DNA from: Bartonella sp. JB63
GTDB taxonomy: Bacteria; Pseudomonadota; Alphaproteobacteria; Rhizobiales; Rhizobiaceae
NCBI RefSeq assembly: GCF_002022665.1
Contig: NZ_CP019788.1
Coordinates: forward strand, 1,043,501 to 1,107,500
Direction: 5' to 3'
DNA length: 64,000 nt
The notes under the pieces are model-generated. The model was not told where the DNA came from. It searched no databases and saw only the letters and a program-made list of their open reading frames with translations. The position numbers were made by a program, and so were the translations under genes. Shown here piece after piece: positions 30,979 through 41,600 of this stretch; position 1 is the stretch's first letter; every line of letters begins with the position of its first letter.

Positions 30979-33900
30979 TACTTCAATCTCACGCTTATAC
31001 CTGCACCTATACCCCAATGACCACCAGAAGTTGTTATGGAAACATTGGAACGGATATTTCCATCTTCAGATGTATAACCAGCTCCAAAAGCAATTGCAGA
31101 TTGACTTCTCCATAAACCGCTACTAAATGCAATGCTTAACGCACCAGGAGCATCTTCGTAACGCAGATTAGACACTGCTAAACCAATAGCTGCTGCTTGC
31201 CTTGCTTCTTGTCTTACACCCTCAAGGTTATAACTTAGGGTATCAAACTTCATATCGGTATATTCTTTAGCTTCAGAAATAGCACTTCCTATCTTTTCGT
31301 CTGTATATTTTTTTGCATCATCGAGAACAACCTGCATTTTCTCATATAATTGTCCACCATTAATAGCTTCTTTTGAATCTTTTTCAACTTTACCATCACC
31401 AACATTATCAATAATAACAGGTGCACTTGCATCACCCCCTACTAAAGTGATTTTATTGGTTTTATTCCCATCTTCATCTTTATCATACTGAACAGCACTC
31501 TCTACCATTTGGCCAACTGAATTCTCAAATCCATTGACCTTGTTTTCAAGACTATTAACTTTTTGATTCGTTTCCCAAAGTTGATTTCCAGTAACTACAT
31601 CGCTAGATCCTTTTTCTACAGCACCATCTGCAACACCAGTAAGTTTACTGTTATTAATTTTACCATCTTCTTCTCGGCTTGCATCATAGACACCTTTATC
31701 TTCATTCCAATGTAAACCATTATTTCCTAACTGGCCTTGCATATTATTAAGACGTTTGTCCAGATCTTCCATATTTCTATTAATACCATCAAAAGCACTT
31801 GCTACATTATTATACGTCTTATACTGTTGTTCACCGGTCTTGTTATCAGAATTGAATTGAATAATCTGAAACGTTGGAGCAATCCATCCATCAGGGCCAT
31901 ATTTAGCTTTACCTCCAAAATATTCAGCAACTTTAGTATTCGTCTCAAAAAGCTGCTTTCCCGTAATCGCTTCTGTAGATTGCGCTGAAACCATTCCATC
32001 CTTCAAACCTGAAAGCTTTCGAGTTTCTTCATCTTTGTTAGCAAGATTGATTTCTGTCCCACCAACCTTCGCTCCTACTGTGATACGACCACTGTCATCT
32101 TCACTTTCTTCTTGCTGTACAAGACTACCTTCCTCTACATTCGTAAGCTGCGAATAAATATCTGTAAGAGAATCATTAACTCCAACAAATGCAGACCCTA
32201 CATCACGATGCAACTCGCCTTGAATCTCATACGTCGGTGCTGTCCATTTACCTTCTGCATAACCTGCTTTACCTCCAAAGTATGAAGCAACCATGCTATT
32301 CGTCTCAAAAAGCTGCTTTCCCGTAATCGCTTCTGTAGATTGCGCTGAAACCGTTCCATCTTTCAAACCTGAAAGTGTCCGTCCTTGTCCATCCTTGTTC
32401 GAAAAATTAATTTCTGTCCCACCAACCTTCGCTCCTACTGTGATACGACCACTGTCATCTTCACTTTCTTCTTGCTGTACAAGACTACCTCCCTCTACAT
32501 TCGTAAGCTGCGAATAAATATCTGTAAGAGAATCATTAACTCCAACAAATGCAGATCCTACATCACGATGCGATTTGCCTCGAATATTATACGTCGGTGC
32601 TGTCCATTTACCTTCTGCATAACCTGCTTTACCTCCAAAGTATGAAGCAACCATGCTATTCGTCTCAAAAAGCTGCTTTCCCGTAATCGCTTCTGTAGAT
32701 TGCGCTGAAATCGTTCCATCCTTCAAATTTGTAATTTTTTCATTTCCAGCACTGATTCCAGCGACTGATATAACTGGACCAGTTATGCTACCTTTAGCAT
32801 TTGTAAATTTTAAGCCGCCTGAATTTAAAGAAACTCCTCCTACTTCGTTCCGATCTCCAGAACCTTTCAGCACTAAACCACTTGAGTTTAAAGTAGCCAC
32901 TTCGCTTGGTTTGCCAACACCTTTAACTACTAAGCTGTCTTTGTTTAAGGTAGATGCTCCTAATTTTACGCTATCAACAGTAATCTCCTTCGCAAGATCA
33001 AATGTTACTTTATTATTGTCCTTTGAAACTAAAAGGTTTTTACCAGATGATGAAAAATCAACAGTGCTCCCTGGAACAACATCTGTTGCAACTGCTCCAC
33101 CAACAGAAAGCTTCCAACCCCCTGCTTTTTTTTCTATTTCCTTCAACTGTTTAAAATTAACAGCATCACTCTCTGCAGTACCATCTGCCAAGTTTGTGAT
33201 TTTTTTGTTTCCCGCGGAGATCCCATCACGCCCTATACTTACACCACTTGCAAACGCTAAGCTGTCTTCGTTTAAGGTAGATGCTCCTAATTTTACGCTA
33301 TCAACAGTAATCTTCTTTGCAAGGTCAAATGTTACTTTATTACTATCCTTTGAAAGTATAAGATTACTACCAGATGATGAAAAATCAATAGCGCTCCCTG
33401 GAGCAACATCTGTTGCAACTGCTCCACCAACAGAAAGCTTCCAACCCCCTGCTTTTTTTTCTACTTCCTTCAATTGTTTAAAATTAACGGCATCACTCTC
33501 TGCAGTACCATCTGCCAATTTTGTGATTTTTTTGTTTCCCGCGGAGACCCCATCACGCCCTATACTTACACCACTTGAAAACACTAAGCTGTCTTCGTTT
33601 AAGGTAGATGCTCCTAATTTTACGCTATCAACAGTAATCTCCTTCGCAAGGTCAAATTTTACTTTATTACTATCCTTTGAAACTATAAGATTACTACCAG
33701 ATGATGAAAAATCAACAGTGCTCCCTGAAGCAACATCTGATGCAACTGCTCCACCAACAGAAAGCTTCCAACCCCCTGCTTTTTTTTCTACTTCCTTCAA
33801 TTGTTTAAAATTAACAGCATCACCCTCTGCAGCACCATCTGCCAATCCTGTGATTTTTTTGTTTCCCGCGGAGATCCCATTATGCCCTATACTTACACCA

Positions 33901-35141
33901 CCTGCAAACGCTAAGCTGTCTTTGCTTAAGGTAGATGCTCCTAATTTTACGCTATCAACAGTAATCTCCTTCGCAAGGTCAAATTTTACTTTATTACTAT
34001 CCTTTGAAACTATAAGATTACTACCAGATGATGAAAAATCAACAATACTCCCTGAATAAACATCTGTTGCAGATGTTCCATTAACAGAAAGCTTCCAACC
34101 ACCCCCTGCATTGTTTTTCACCCATTCTTGTAAGGATTTTAACTGAGCAACATTCACAGCATCACCAGGTTCACTCCCAGCGGACACCCCGGTAATTTGT
34201 CGACCCCCAATATCAAAGCCACCATACTGACTTATCCACGTCGAACCTGAATTTGATTTCCCCAGAGGATCATAGCCCTTTACACCTCCTTCTCTACTAG
34301 AAGTGCTATAATAGCCTAAAGCGACACCCCCCAATACGTTAACACGGGTACCCTTACCAATAGCAATCCCTTTGCCTGCGCCTTCGTCGACAAAACTGTC
34401 AGCGCCTATAGCAATCGCGTCATCAGCCATTGCTTGTGGACCGGGAGTCCGATGCCAAACAATACCCTGTGGAAAACGAGGATATTTTCCATAAACACCT
34501 AGTGCAATACTATTAAGTCCTTCCGCTACTGCACCACCACCTACAACACTCCCCCCATCTACTCGGATACTATTCCCCTCATTTGTCACATGGCCCGATT
34601 GTACAACAACATTACCTATTGCAACAGACGAATAGCCTTCCGATACTGGATCCTGACCTATAGCTAGGTATAATCTTTCAGGATCAATAGGATCTACAAT
34701 AGTCATTCTACCATCAACATGCCAAATCGTAGAATTCTCAGGCTTATAACCAACAACCTTTTTACGCTCAATGAGATTGTCGTAATTCCCTTCAGTGATT
34801 ATCCTCTCTGAAACTATTTTCTTTGAATCAAAAGAATTAAAAGCAACAATATCTACACCACAGAACCGATTAGTAGAAAAATAAACATTCTCATTACAAT
34901 CCTTTGAACTTTTATGAAAAACATTTGAAGAAAGTAAATGACCAATCTGTAAATTTTTTGAATCTTGAATCGTTATTTGTTGCTCCGTTGGAACAAAATT
35001 TGCTGCAATAACAGGTGAAACACTCGATAAAAGTGATGTCATCGCTGTCCCTAACGAAACAGCTTTTAATAAAGATAACCAAGAAGAACAAGGATAATAA
35101 CTTAAATCACCTTTCTTTAAGGTAAGAGATGGTTTCTTCAT
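30978..35141 (-). CDS. TAA1: BadA/Vomp-like trimeric autotransporter adhesin, intact
   Basis: 1387-residue trimeric surface adhesin. The extended signal peptide ends near SSVSPVIAA. The N-terminal region has two Cys (about residues 81 and 94). A YadA-type beta-roll head follows (SVAIG, SIALG, AIAIG, GIAIG repeats, about 165-300) and a neck (GGRQITGVSAG, DAVNVAQL, about 311-337). Four Trp-ring/neck repeats (GWKLSV...SDAVNFKQL, about 340-730) and three FGG modules (YFGG...TAPT or IAPT, about 830-1130) lead to a coiled coil. The four-stranded YadA anchor (about 1313-1387; FSSGLWRSQSAIAFGAGYTS) ends it. GGAGA lies 8 bases before the ATG. Closest known relatives by recall are BadA of B. henselae and Vomp of B. 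quintana. Confidence 0.93.
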   Translation of the reverse strand: MKKPSLTLKKGDLSYYPCSSWLSLLKAVSLGTAMTSLLSSVSPVIAANFVPTEQQITIQDSKNLQIGHLLSSNVFHKSSKDCNENVYFSTNRFCGVDIVAFNSFDSKKIVSERIITEGNYDNLIERKKVVGYKPENSTIWHVDGRMTIVDPIDPERLYLAIGQDPVSEGYSSVAIGNVVVQSGHVTNEGNSIRVDGGSVVGGGAVAEGLNSIALGVYGKYPRFPQGIVWHRTPGPQAMADDAIAIGADSFVDEGAGKGIAIGKGTRVNVLGGVALGYYSTSSREGGVKGYDPLGKSNSGSTWISQYGGFDIGGRQITGVSAGSEPGDAVNVAQLKSLQEWVKNNAGGGWKLSVNGTSATDVYSGSIVDFSSSGSNLIVSKDSNKVKFDLAKEITVDSVKLGASTLSKDSLAFAGGVSIGHNGISAGNKKITGLADGAAEGDAVNFKQLKEVEKKAGGWKLSVGGAVASDVASGSTVDFSSSGSNLIVSKDSNKVKFDLAKEITVDSVKLGASTLNEDSLVFSSGVSIGRDGVSAGNKKITKLADGTAESDAVNFKQLKEVEKKAGGWKLSVGGAVATDVAPGSAIDFSSSGSNLILSKDSNKVTFDLAKKITVDSVKLGASTLNEDSLAFASGVSIGRDGISAGNKKITNLADGTAESDAVNFKQLKEIEKKAGGWKLSVGGAVATDVVPGSTVDFSSSGKNLLVSKDNNKVTFDLAKEITVDSVKLGASTLNKDSLVVKGVGKPSEVATLNSSGLVLKGSGDRNEVGGVSLNSGGLKFTNAKGSITGPVISVAGISAGNEKITNLKDGTISAQSTEAITGKQLFETNSMVASYFGGKAGYAEGKWTAPTYNIRGKSHRDVGSAFVGVNDSLTDIYSQLTNVEGGSLVQQEESEDDSGRITVGAKVGGTEINFSNKDGQGRTLSGLKDGTVSAQSTEAITGKQLFETNSMVASYFGGKAGYAEGKWTAPTYEIQGELHRDVGSAFVGVNDSLTDIYSQLTNVEEGSLVQQEESEDDSGRITVGAKVGGTEINLANKDEETRKLSGLKDGMVSAQSTEAITGKQLFETNTKVAEYFGGKAKYGPDGWIAPTFQIIQFNSDNKTGEQQYKTYNNVASAFDGINRNMEDLDKRLNNMQGQLGNNGLHWNEDKGVYDASREEDGKINNSKLTGVADGAVEKGSSDVVTGNQLWETNQKVNSLENKVNGFENSVGQMVESAVQYDKDEDGNKTNKITLVGGDASAPVIIDNVGDGKVEKDSKEAINGGQLYEKMQVVLDDAKKYTDEKIGSAISEAKEYTDMKFDTLSYNLEGVRQEARQAAAIGLAVSNLRYEDAPGALSIAFSSGLWRSQSAIAFGAGYTSEDGNIRSNVSITTSGGHWGIGAGISVRLK
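34683..35074 (-). repeat. 392-bp block shared with TAA2 (copy in TAA1)
   Basis: By line-by-line reading this block is identical to 48509-48900, and further near-identity continues to about 34515. It encodes the signal-peptide core through IVDPID. The sequence diverges at once on the side toward the start codon. It looks like a gene-conversion tract or a recent duplication. Confidence 0.85.
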
Positions 35142-35637
35142 AACAAATTCTCCAAAAAAAAATAAAAATAAATTTTAGACATCAAAAAAACACATTTAGA
35201 CGCTACTAAGCTCCGGAAACGGATTTGCAATCAGCGTAAAGAGGTTTAAATCAATGAGAAAAGTTGTCTAAAATCTTAATTAAAAGTCATTTTGAAGGGT
35301 GGCTTGAAATGTTTATGGTGATTTTATCCGTTTTCACGAGAGGGGTGCTTTATTCTGTATTTGAAATTAAAAAATAAAATGTATGACATCAAAAAAACAT
35401 AATTTACTTATATAAGTTCTATTGTTGGTTATGGGGTAATTAAATTGTGGTATGTTAAAATAAATTTTTAGTATGAGTTTAAATTAGAAGGAGGTTGGTA
35501 TTTATTTAATTGAGGTTTTTTTCTTTCTGTTTTTTATGATTATATGTTTGTAGATGCAGTTTAGTGTAAGAATCTTTTTTTATGCTATAAAGTATAAGAA
35601 ATAGAATCTCAAGTGGATTTTTATTTTTTTTTATTTT
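35142..35637 (-). other. TAA1 leader and promoter region
   Basis: 496 bases between TAA2's stop and TAA1's start, no ORF. The stretch 35164-35201 is identical to 48991-49028 in front of TAA2. A second copy of the related motif GACATCAAAAAAACAT is at 35385-35400. On the minus strand a -10-like TATATAAG lies just upstream of that copy, giving a possible long leader of about 250 bases. The TAA2 end of the gap is a poly-A/T tract. Confidence 0.5.
35164..35201 (-). repeat. TAA leader repeat, copy 1
   Basis: 38-bp sequence identical to 48991-49028, 22-60 bases upstream of the TAA1 start. On the coding strand it contains AATGTGTTTTTTT, which also precedes TAA3. Candidate regulatory or mRNA-leader element. 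Confidence 0.75.
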
Positions 35638-38600
35638 TTAGTTGAGCGTGAATTGTATGCCTCCGCCTATACCCCAGTTTCCTCCAGCTGTTGTTATAGA
35701 TATGTTAGAGCGAATATTGCCATTTTCAGATGTATAACCAGCTCCAAAAGCAAAGGCAGATTGACTTCTCCATAAACCGCTACTAAATGCAATGCTCAAT
35801 TTTCCAGGAAGTTCATTATAGCGAAGGTTTGAAGCTGCTAAACCAATAGCTGCTGCTTGCCTTGCTTCTTGTCTTACACCCTCAAGGTTATAACTTAGGG
35901 TATCAAACTTCATATCGGTATATTCTTTAGCTTCAGAAATAGCACTTCCTATCTTTTCGTCTGTATATTTTTTTGCATCATCGAGAACAACCTGCATTTT
36001 CTCATATAATTGTCCACCATTAATAGCTTCTTTTGAATCTTTTTCAACTTTACCATCACCAACATTACCAATAATAACAGGTGCACTTGCATCACCCCCT
36101 ACTAAAGTGATTTTATTGGTTTTATTCCCATCTTCATCTTTATCATACTGAACAGCACTCTCTGCCATCTGACCAACTGAATTTTCAAATTCATTGACCT
36201 TGTTTTCAAGACTATTAACTTTTTGATTCGTTTCCCAAAGTTGATTTCCAGTAACTACATCGCTAGATCCTTTTTCTACAGCACCATCTGCAACACCAGT
36301 AAGTTTACTGTTAGTAATTTTACCATCTTCTTCTCGACTCGCATCATAGGCACCTTTATTTTCATTCCATTTTATACTATCCGGCTCTTCCTTCTGTTCA
36401 AGATTACCTACACGATTGTTTAGGTTTTTCATACTTTCATTAACACCACCAAAAGCATCAGCTACATTATTATACGTCTTATACTGTTGTTCACCGGTCT
36501 TGTTACCAGAATTGAATTGAATAATCTGAAACGTTGGAGCAATCCATCCATCAGGGCCATATTTAGCTTCACCTCCTAAATATTCAGCAACTTTAGTATT
36601 CGTCTCATAAAGTTGTCCACCTGTAACCGCTTCTGTAGAAGCCTCTGCTATATCTCCATCAAGGAGAAACTTAAGTTTGCTTCTTTCTTTCTTTTCTCCT
36701 TTTTCTCCTTTTTTAACATGAAGCGCAACAAAAGCATCATCACTGTCACTCCACAACAAACTATTTTGTTCAATATTCCCAATACCTTCATTTACGGTGC
36801 TTTTAAGCTTTGTAAGATAATCATCAACTCCAACAAATGCAGATCCTACATCACGATGCAACTCGCCTTGAATCTTATACGTCGGTGCTGTTTCAGTTGT
36901 AGAATTGGCCCCTCCTCCTAAATATTCAGCAACTTTAGTATTCGTCTCATAAAGCTGCTTTCCTGTAATCGCTTCTGTAGATTGCGCTGAAACCTTTCCA
37001 TCTTTCAAACCTGAAAGTGTCCGTCCTTGTCCATCCTTGTTCGAAAAATTAACTTCTGTACCAACAACCTTCGCTCCTATCGTGATACGACCATTAACAT
37101 CTTCTCTCTCACTTGTTTCTTTCTGAATAAGATTATTCTCTACAAATGACTCACTCAATCCTTTTAACGAATCTGCTACGTTATTGTATTTTTTCTCTTC
37201 AGTAGAACCATCTTCTCGAAGTAACTTAAGTGCAAATGTCGGAGCTGTCCATTCACCTTCTGCATAACCTGATTCACCCCCTAAATATTCAGCAACTTTA
37301 GTATTCGTCTCATAAAGTTGTCCACCTGTAACCGCTTCTGTAGAAGCCTCTGCTATATCTCCATCAAGGAGAAACTTAAGTTTGCTTCTTTCTTTCTTTT
37401 CTCCTTTTTCTTCTTTTTTAACATGAAGCGCAACAAAAGCATCATCACTGTCACTCCACAACAAACTATTTTGTTCAATATTCCCAATACCTTCATTTAC
37501 GGTGCTTTTAAGCTTTGTAAGATAATCATCAACTCCAACAAATGCAGATCCTACATCACGATGCAACTCGCCTTGAATCTCATACGTCGGTGCTGTTTCG
37601 GCTAAAAGATCTGCTCCACCTCCTAAATAAGCAGAAGCATTCTTTTCAAGCTTTCCTATATTAAAGGTAGATTGTTTAACTTCAACAGATAAATCATCAA
37701 CACCCATACTCAAATCAGAAAGTTTCTGATTAGTCTCAGTGAGCTTGTTATTCGTATCGGTAATCTCACTTTCAACTTTAAAAAGCTGCTTTCCTGTAAT
37801 CGCTTCTGTAGATTGCTCTGAAACCTTTCCATCTTTCAAACCTGAAAGTGTCCGTCCTTGTCCGTCCTTGTTCGAAAGATTAATTTCTGTACCACCAACC
37901 TTCGCTCCTATCGTGATACGACCATTAACATCTTCTCTCTCACTTGTTTCTTTCTGAATAAGATTATTCTCTACAAATGACTCACTCAATCCTTTTAACG
38001 AATCTGCTACGTTATTGTATTTTTTCTCTTCAGTAGAACCATCTTCTCGAAGTAACTTAAGTGCAAATGTCGGAGCTGTCCATTCACCTTCTGCATAACC
38101 TGATTCACCCCCTAAATATTCAGCAACTTTAGTATTCGTCTCATAAAGTTGTCCACCTGTAACCGCTTCTGTAGAAGCCTCTGCTATATCTCCATCAAGG
38201 AGAAACTTAAGTTTGCTTCTTTCTTTCTTTTCTCCTTTTTCTTCTTTTTTAACATGAAGCGCAACAAAAGCATCATCACTGTCACTCCACAACAAACTAT
38301 TTTGTTCAATATTCCCAATACCTTCATTTACGGTGCTTTTAAGCTTTGTAAGATAATCATCAACTCCAACAAATGCAGATCCTACATCACGATGCAACTC
38401 GCCTTGAATCTCATACGTCGGTGCTGTTTCAGTTGTAGAATTGGCCCCTCCTCCTAAATATTCAGCAACCATGCTATTCGTCTCAAAAAGCTGCTTTCCT
38501 GTAATCGCTTCTGTAGATTGCGCTGAAACCTTTCCATCTTTCAAACCTGAAAGTGTCCGTCCTTGTCCATCCTTGTTCGAAAAATTAACTTCTGTACCAA

Positions 38601-41600
38601 CAACCTTCGCTCCTATCGTGATACGACCATTAACATCTTCTCTCTCACTTGTTTCTTTCTGAATAAGATTATTCTCTACAAATGACTCACTCAATCCTTT
38701 TAACGAATCTGCTACGTTATTGTATTTTTTCTCTTCAGTAGAACCATCTTCTCGAAGTAACTTAAGTGCAAATGTCGGAGCTGTCCATTCACCTTCTGCA
38801 TAACCTGATTCACCCCCTAAATATTCAGCAACTTTAGTATTCGTCTCATAAAGTTGTCCACCTGTAATCCCTTCTGTAGATTGCTCTGAAACCTTTCCAT
38901 CTTTCAAACCTGAAAGTGTCCGTCCTTGTCCGTCCTTGTTCGAAAAATTAACTTCTGTACCACCAACCTTCGCTCCTATCGTGATACGACCATTAACATC
39001 TTCTCTCTCACTTGTTTCTTTCTGAATAAGATTATTCTCTACAAATGACTCACTCAATCCTTTTAACGAATCTGCTACGTTATTGTATTTTTTCTCTTCA
39101 GTAGAACCATCTTCTCGAAGTAACTTAAGTGCAAATGTCGGAGCTGTCCATTCACCTTCTGCATAACCTGATTCACCCCCTAAATATTCAGCAACTTTAG
39201 TATTCGTCTCATAAAGCTGCTTTCCTGTAATCGCTTCTGTAGATTGCGCTGAAACCTTTCCATCTTTCAAACCTGAAAGTGTCCGTCCTTGTCCGTCCTT
39301 GTTCGAAAAATTAACTTCTGTACCAACAACCTTCGCTCCTATCGTGATACGACCATTAACATCTTCTCTCTCACTTGTTTCTTTCTGAATAAGATTATTC
39401 TCTACAAATGACTCACTCAATCCTTTTAACGAATCTGCTACGTTATTGTATTTTTTCTCTTCAGTAGAACCATCTTCTCGAAGTAACTTAAGTGCAAATG
39501 TCGGAGCTGTCCATTCACCTTCTGCATAACCTGATTCACCCCCTAAATATTCAGCAACTTTAGTATTCGTCTCATAAAGTTGTCCACCTGTAACCGCTTC
39601 TGTAGAAGCCTCTGCTATATCTCCATCAAGGAGAAACTTAAGTTTGCTTCTTTCTTTCTTTTCTCCTTTTTCTTCTTTTTTAACATGAAGCGCAACAAAA
39701 GCATCATCACTGTCACTCCACAACAAACTATTTTGTTCAATATCCTCAATATTTCCAGTTACAGTACTTTTAAGCTTTGTAAGATAATCATCAACTCCAA
39801 CAAATGCAGATCCTACATCACGATGCAACTCGCCTTGAATCTCATACGTCGGTGCTGTTTCGGCTAAAAGATCTGCTCCACCTCCTAAATAAGCAGAAGC
39901 ATTCTTTTCAAGCTTTCCTATATTAAAGGTAGATTGTTTAACTTCAACAGATAAATCATCAACACCCATACTCAAATCAGAAAGTTTCTGATTAGTCTCA
40001 GTGAGCTTGTTATTCGTATCGGTAATCTCACTTTCAACTTTAAAAAGCTGCTTTCCTGTAATCGCTTCTGTAGATTGCTCTGAAACCTTTCCATCTTTCA
40101 AACCTGAAAGTGTCCGTCCTTGTCCGTCCTTGTTCGAAAGATTAATTTCTGTACCACCAACCTTCGCTCCTATCGTGATACGACCATTAACATCTTCTCT
40201 CTCACTTGTTTCTTTCTGAATAAGATTATTCTCTACAAATGACTCACTCAATCCTTTTAACGAATCTGCTACGTTATTGTATTTTTTCTCTTCAGTAGAA
40301 CCATCTTCTCGAAGTAACTTAAGTGCAAATGTCGGAGCTGTCCATTCACCTTCTGCATAACCTGATTCACCCCCTAAATATTCAGCAACTTTAGTATTCG
40401 TCTCAAAAAGCTGCTTTCCTGTAATCGCTTCTGTAGATTGCGCTGAAACCTTTCCATCTTTCAAACCTGAAAGTGTCCGTCCTTGTCCATCCTTGTTCGA
40501 AAAATTAACTTCTGTACCAACAACCTTCGCTCCTATCGTGATACGACCATTAACATCTTCTCTCTCACTTGTTTCTTTCTGAATAAGATTATTCTCTACA
40601 AATGACTCACTCAATCCTTTTAACGAATCTGCTACGTTATTGTATTTTTTCTCTTCAGTAGAACCATCTTCTCGAAGTAACTTAAGTGCAAATGTCGGAG
40701 CTGTCCATTCACCTTCTGCATAACCTGATTCACCCCCTAAATATTCAGCAACTTTAGTATTCGTCTCATAAAGTTGTCCACCTGTAACCGCTTCTGTAGA
40801 AGCCTCTGCTATATCTCCATCAAGGAGAAACTTAAGTTTGCTTCTTTCTTTCTTTTCTCCTTTTTCTTCTTTTTTAACATGAAGCGCAACAAAAGCATCA
40901 TCACTGTCACTCCACAACAAACTATTTTGTTCAATATCCTCAATATTTCCAGTTACAGTACTTTTAAGCTTTGTAAGATAATCATCAACTCCAACAAATG
41001 CAGATCCTACATCACGATGCAACTCGCCTTGAATCTCATACGTCGGTGCTGTTTCGGCTAAAAGATCTGCTCCACCTCCTAAATAAGCAGAAGCATTCTT
41101 TTCAAGCTTTCCTATATTAAAGGTAGATTGTTTAACTTCAACAGATAAATCATCAACACCCATACTCAAATCAGAAAGTTTCTGATTAGTCTCAGTGAGC
41201 TTGTTATTCGTACCGGTAATCTCACTTTCAACTTTAAAAAGCTGCTTTCCTGTAATCGCTTCTGTAGATTGCTCTGAAACCTTTCCATCTTTCAAACCTG
41301 AAAGTGTCCGTCCTTGTCCGTCCTTGTTCGAAAAATTAATTTCTGTACCACCAACCTTCGCTCCTATCGTGATACGACCACTGTCATCTTCACTTTCTTC
41401 TTGCTGTACAAGACTACCTCCCTCTACATTCGTAAGCTGCGAATAAATATCTGTAAGAGAATCATTAACTCCAACAAATGCAGATCCTACATCACGATGC
41501 GATTTGCCTCGAATATTATACGTCGGTGCTGTTTCAGTTGTAGAATTGGCCCCTCCTCCTAAATATTCAGCAACTTTAGTATTCGTCTCATAAAGCTGCT

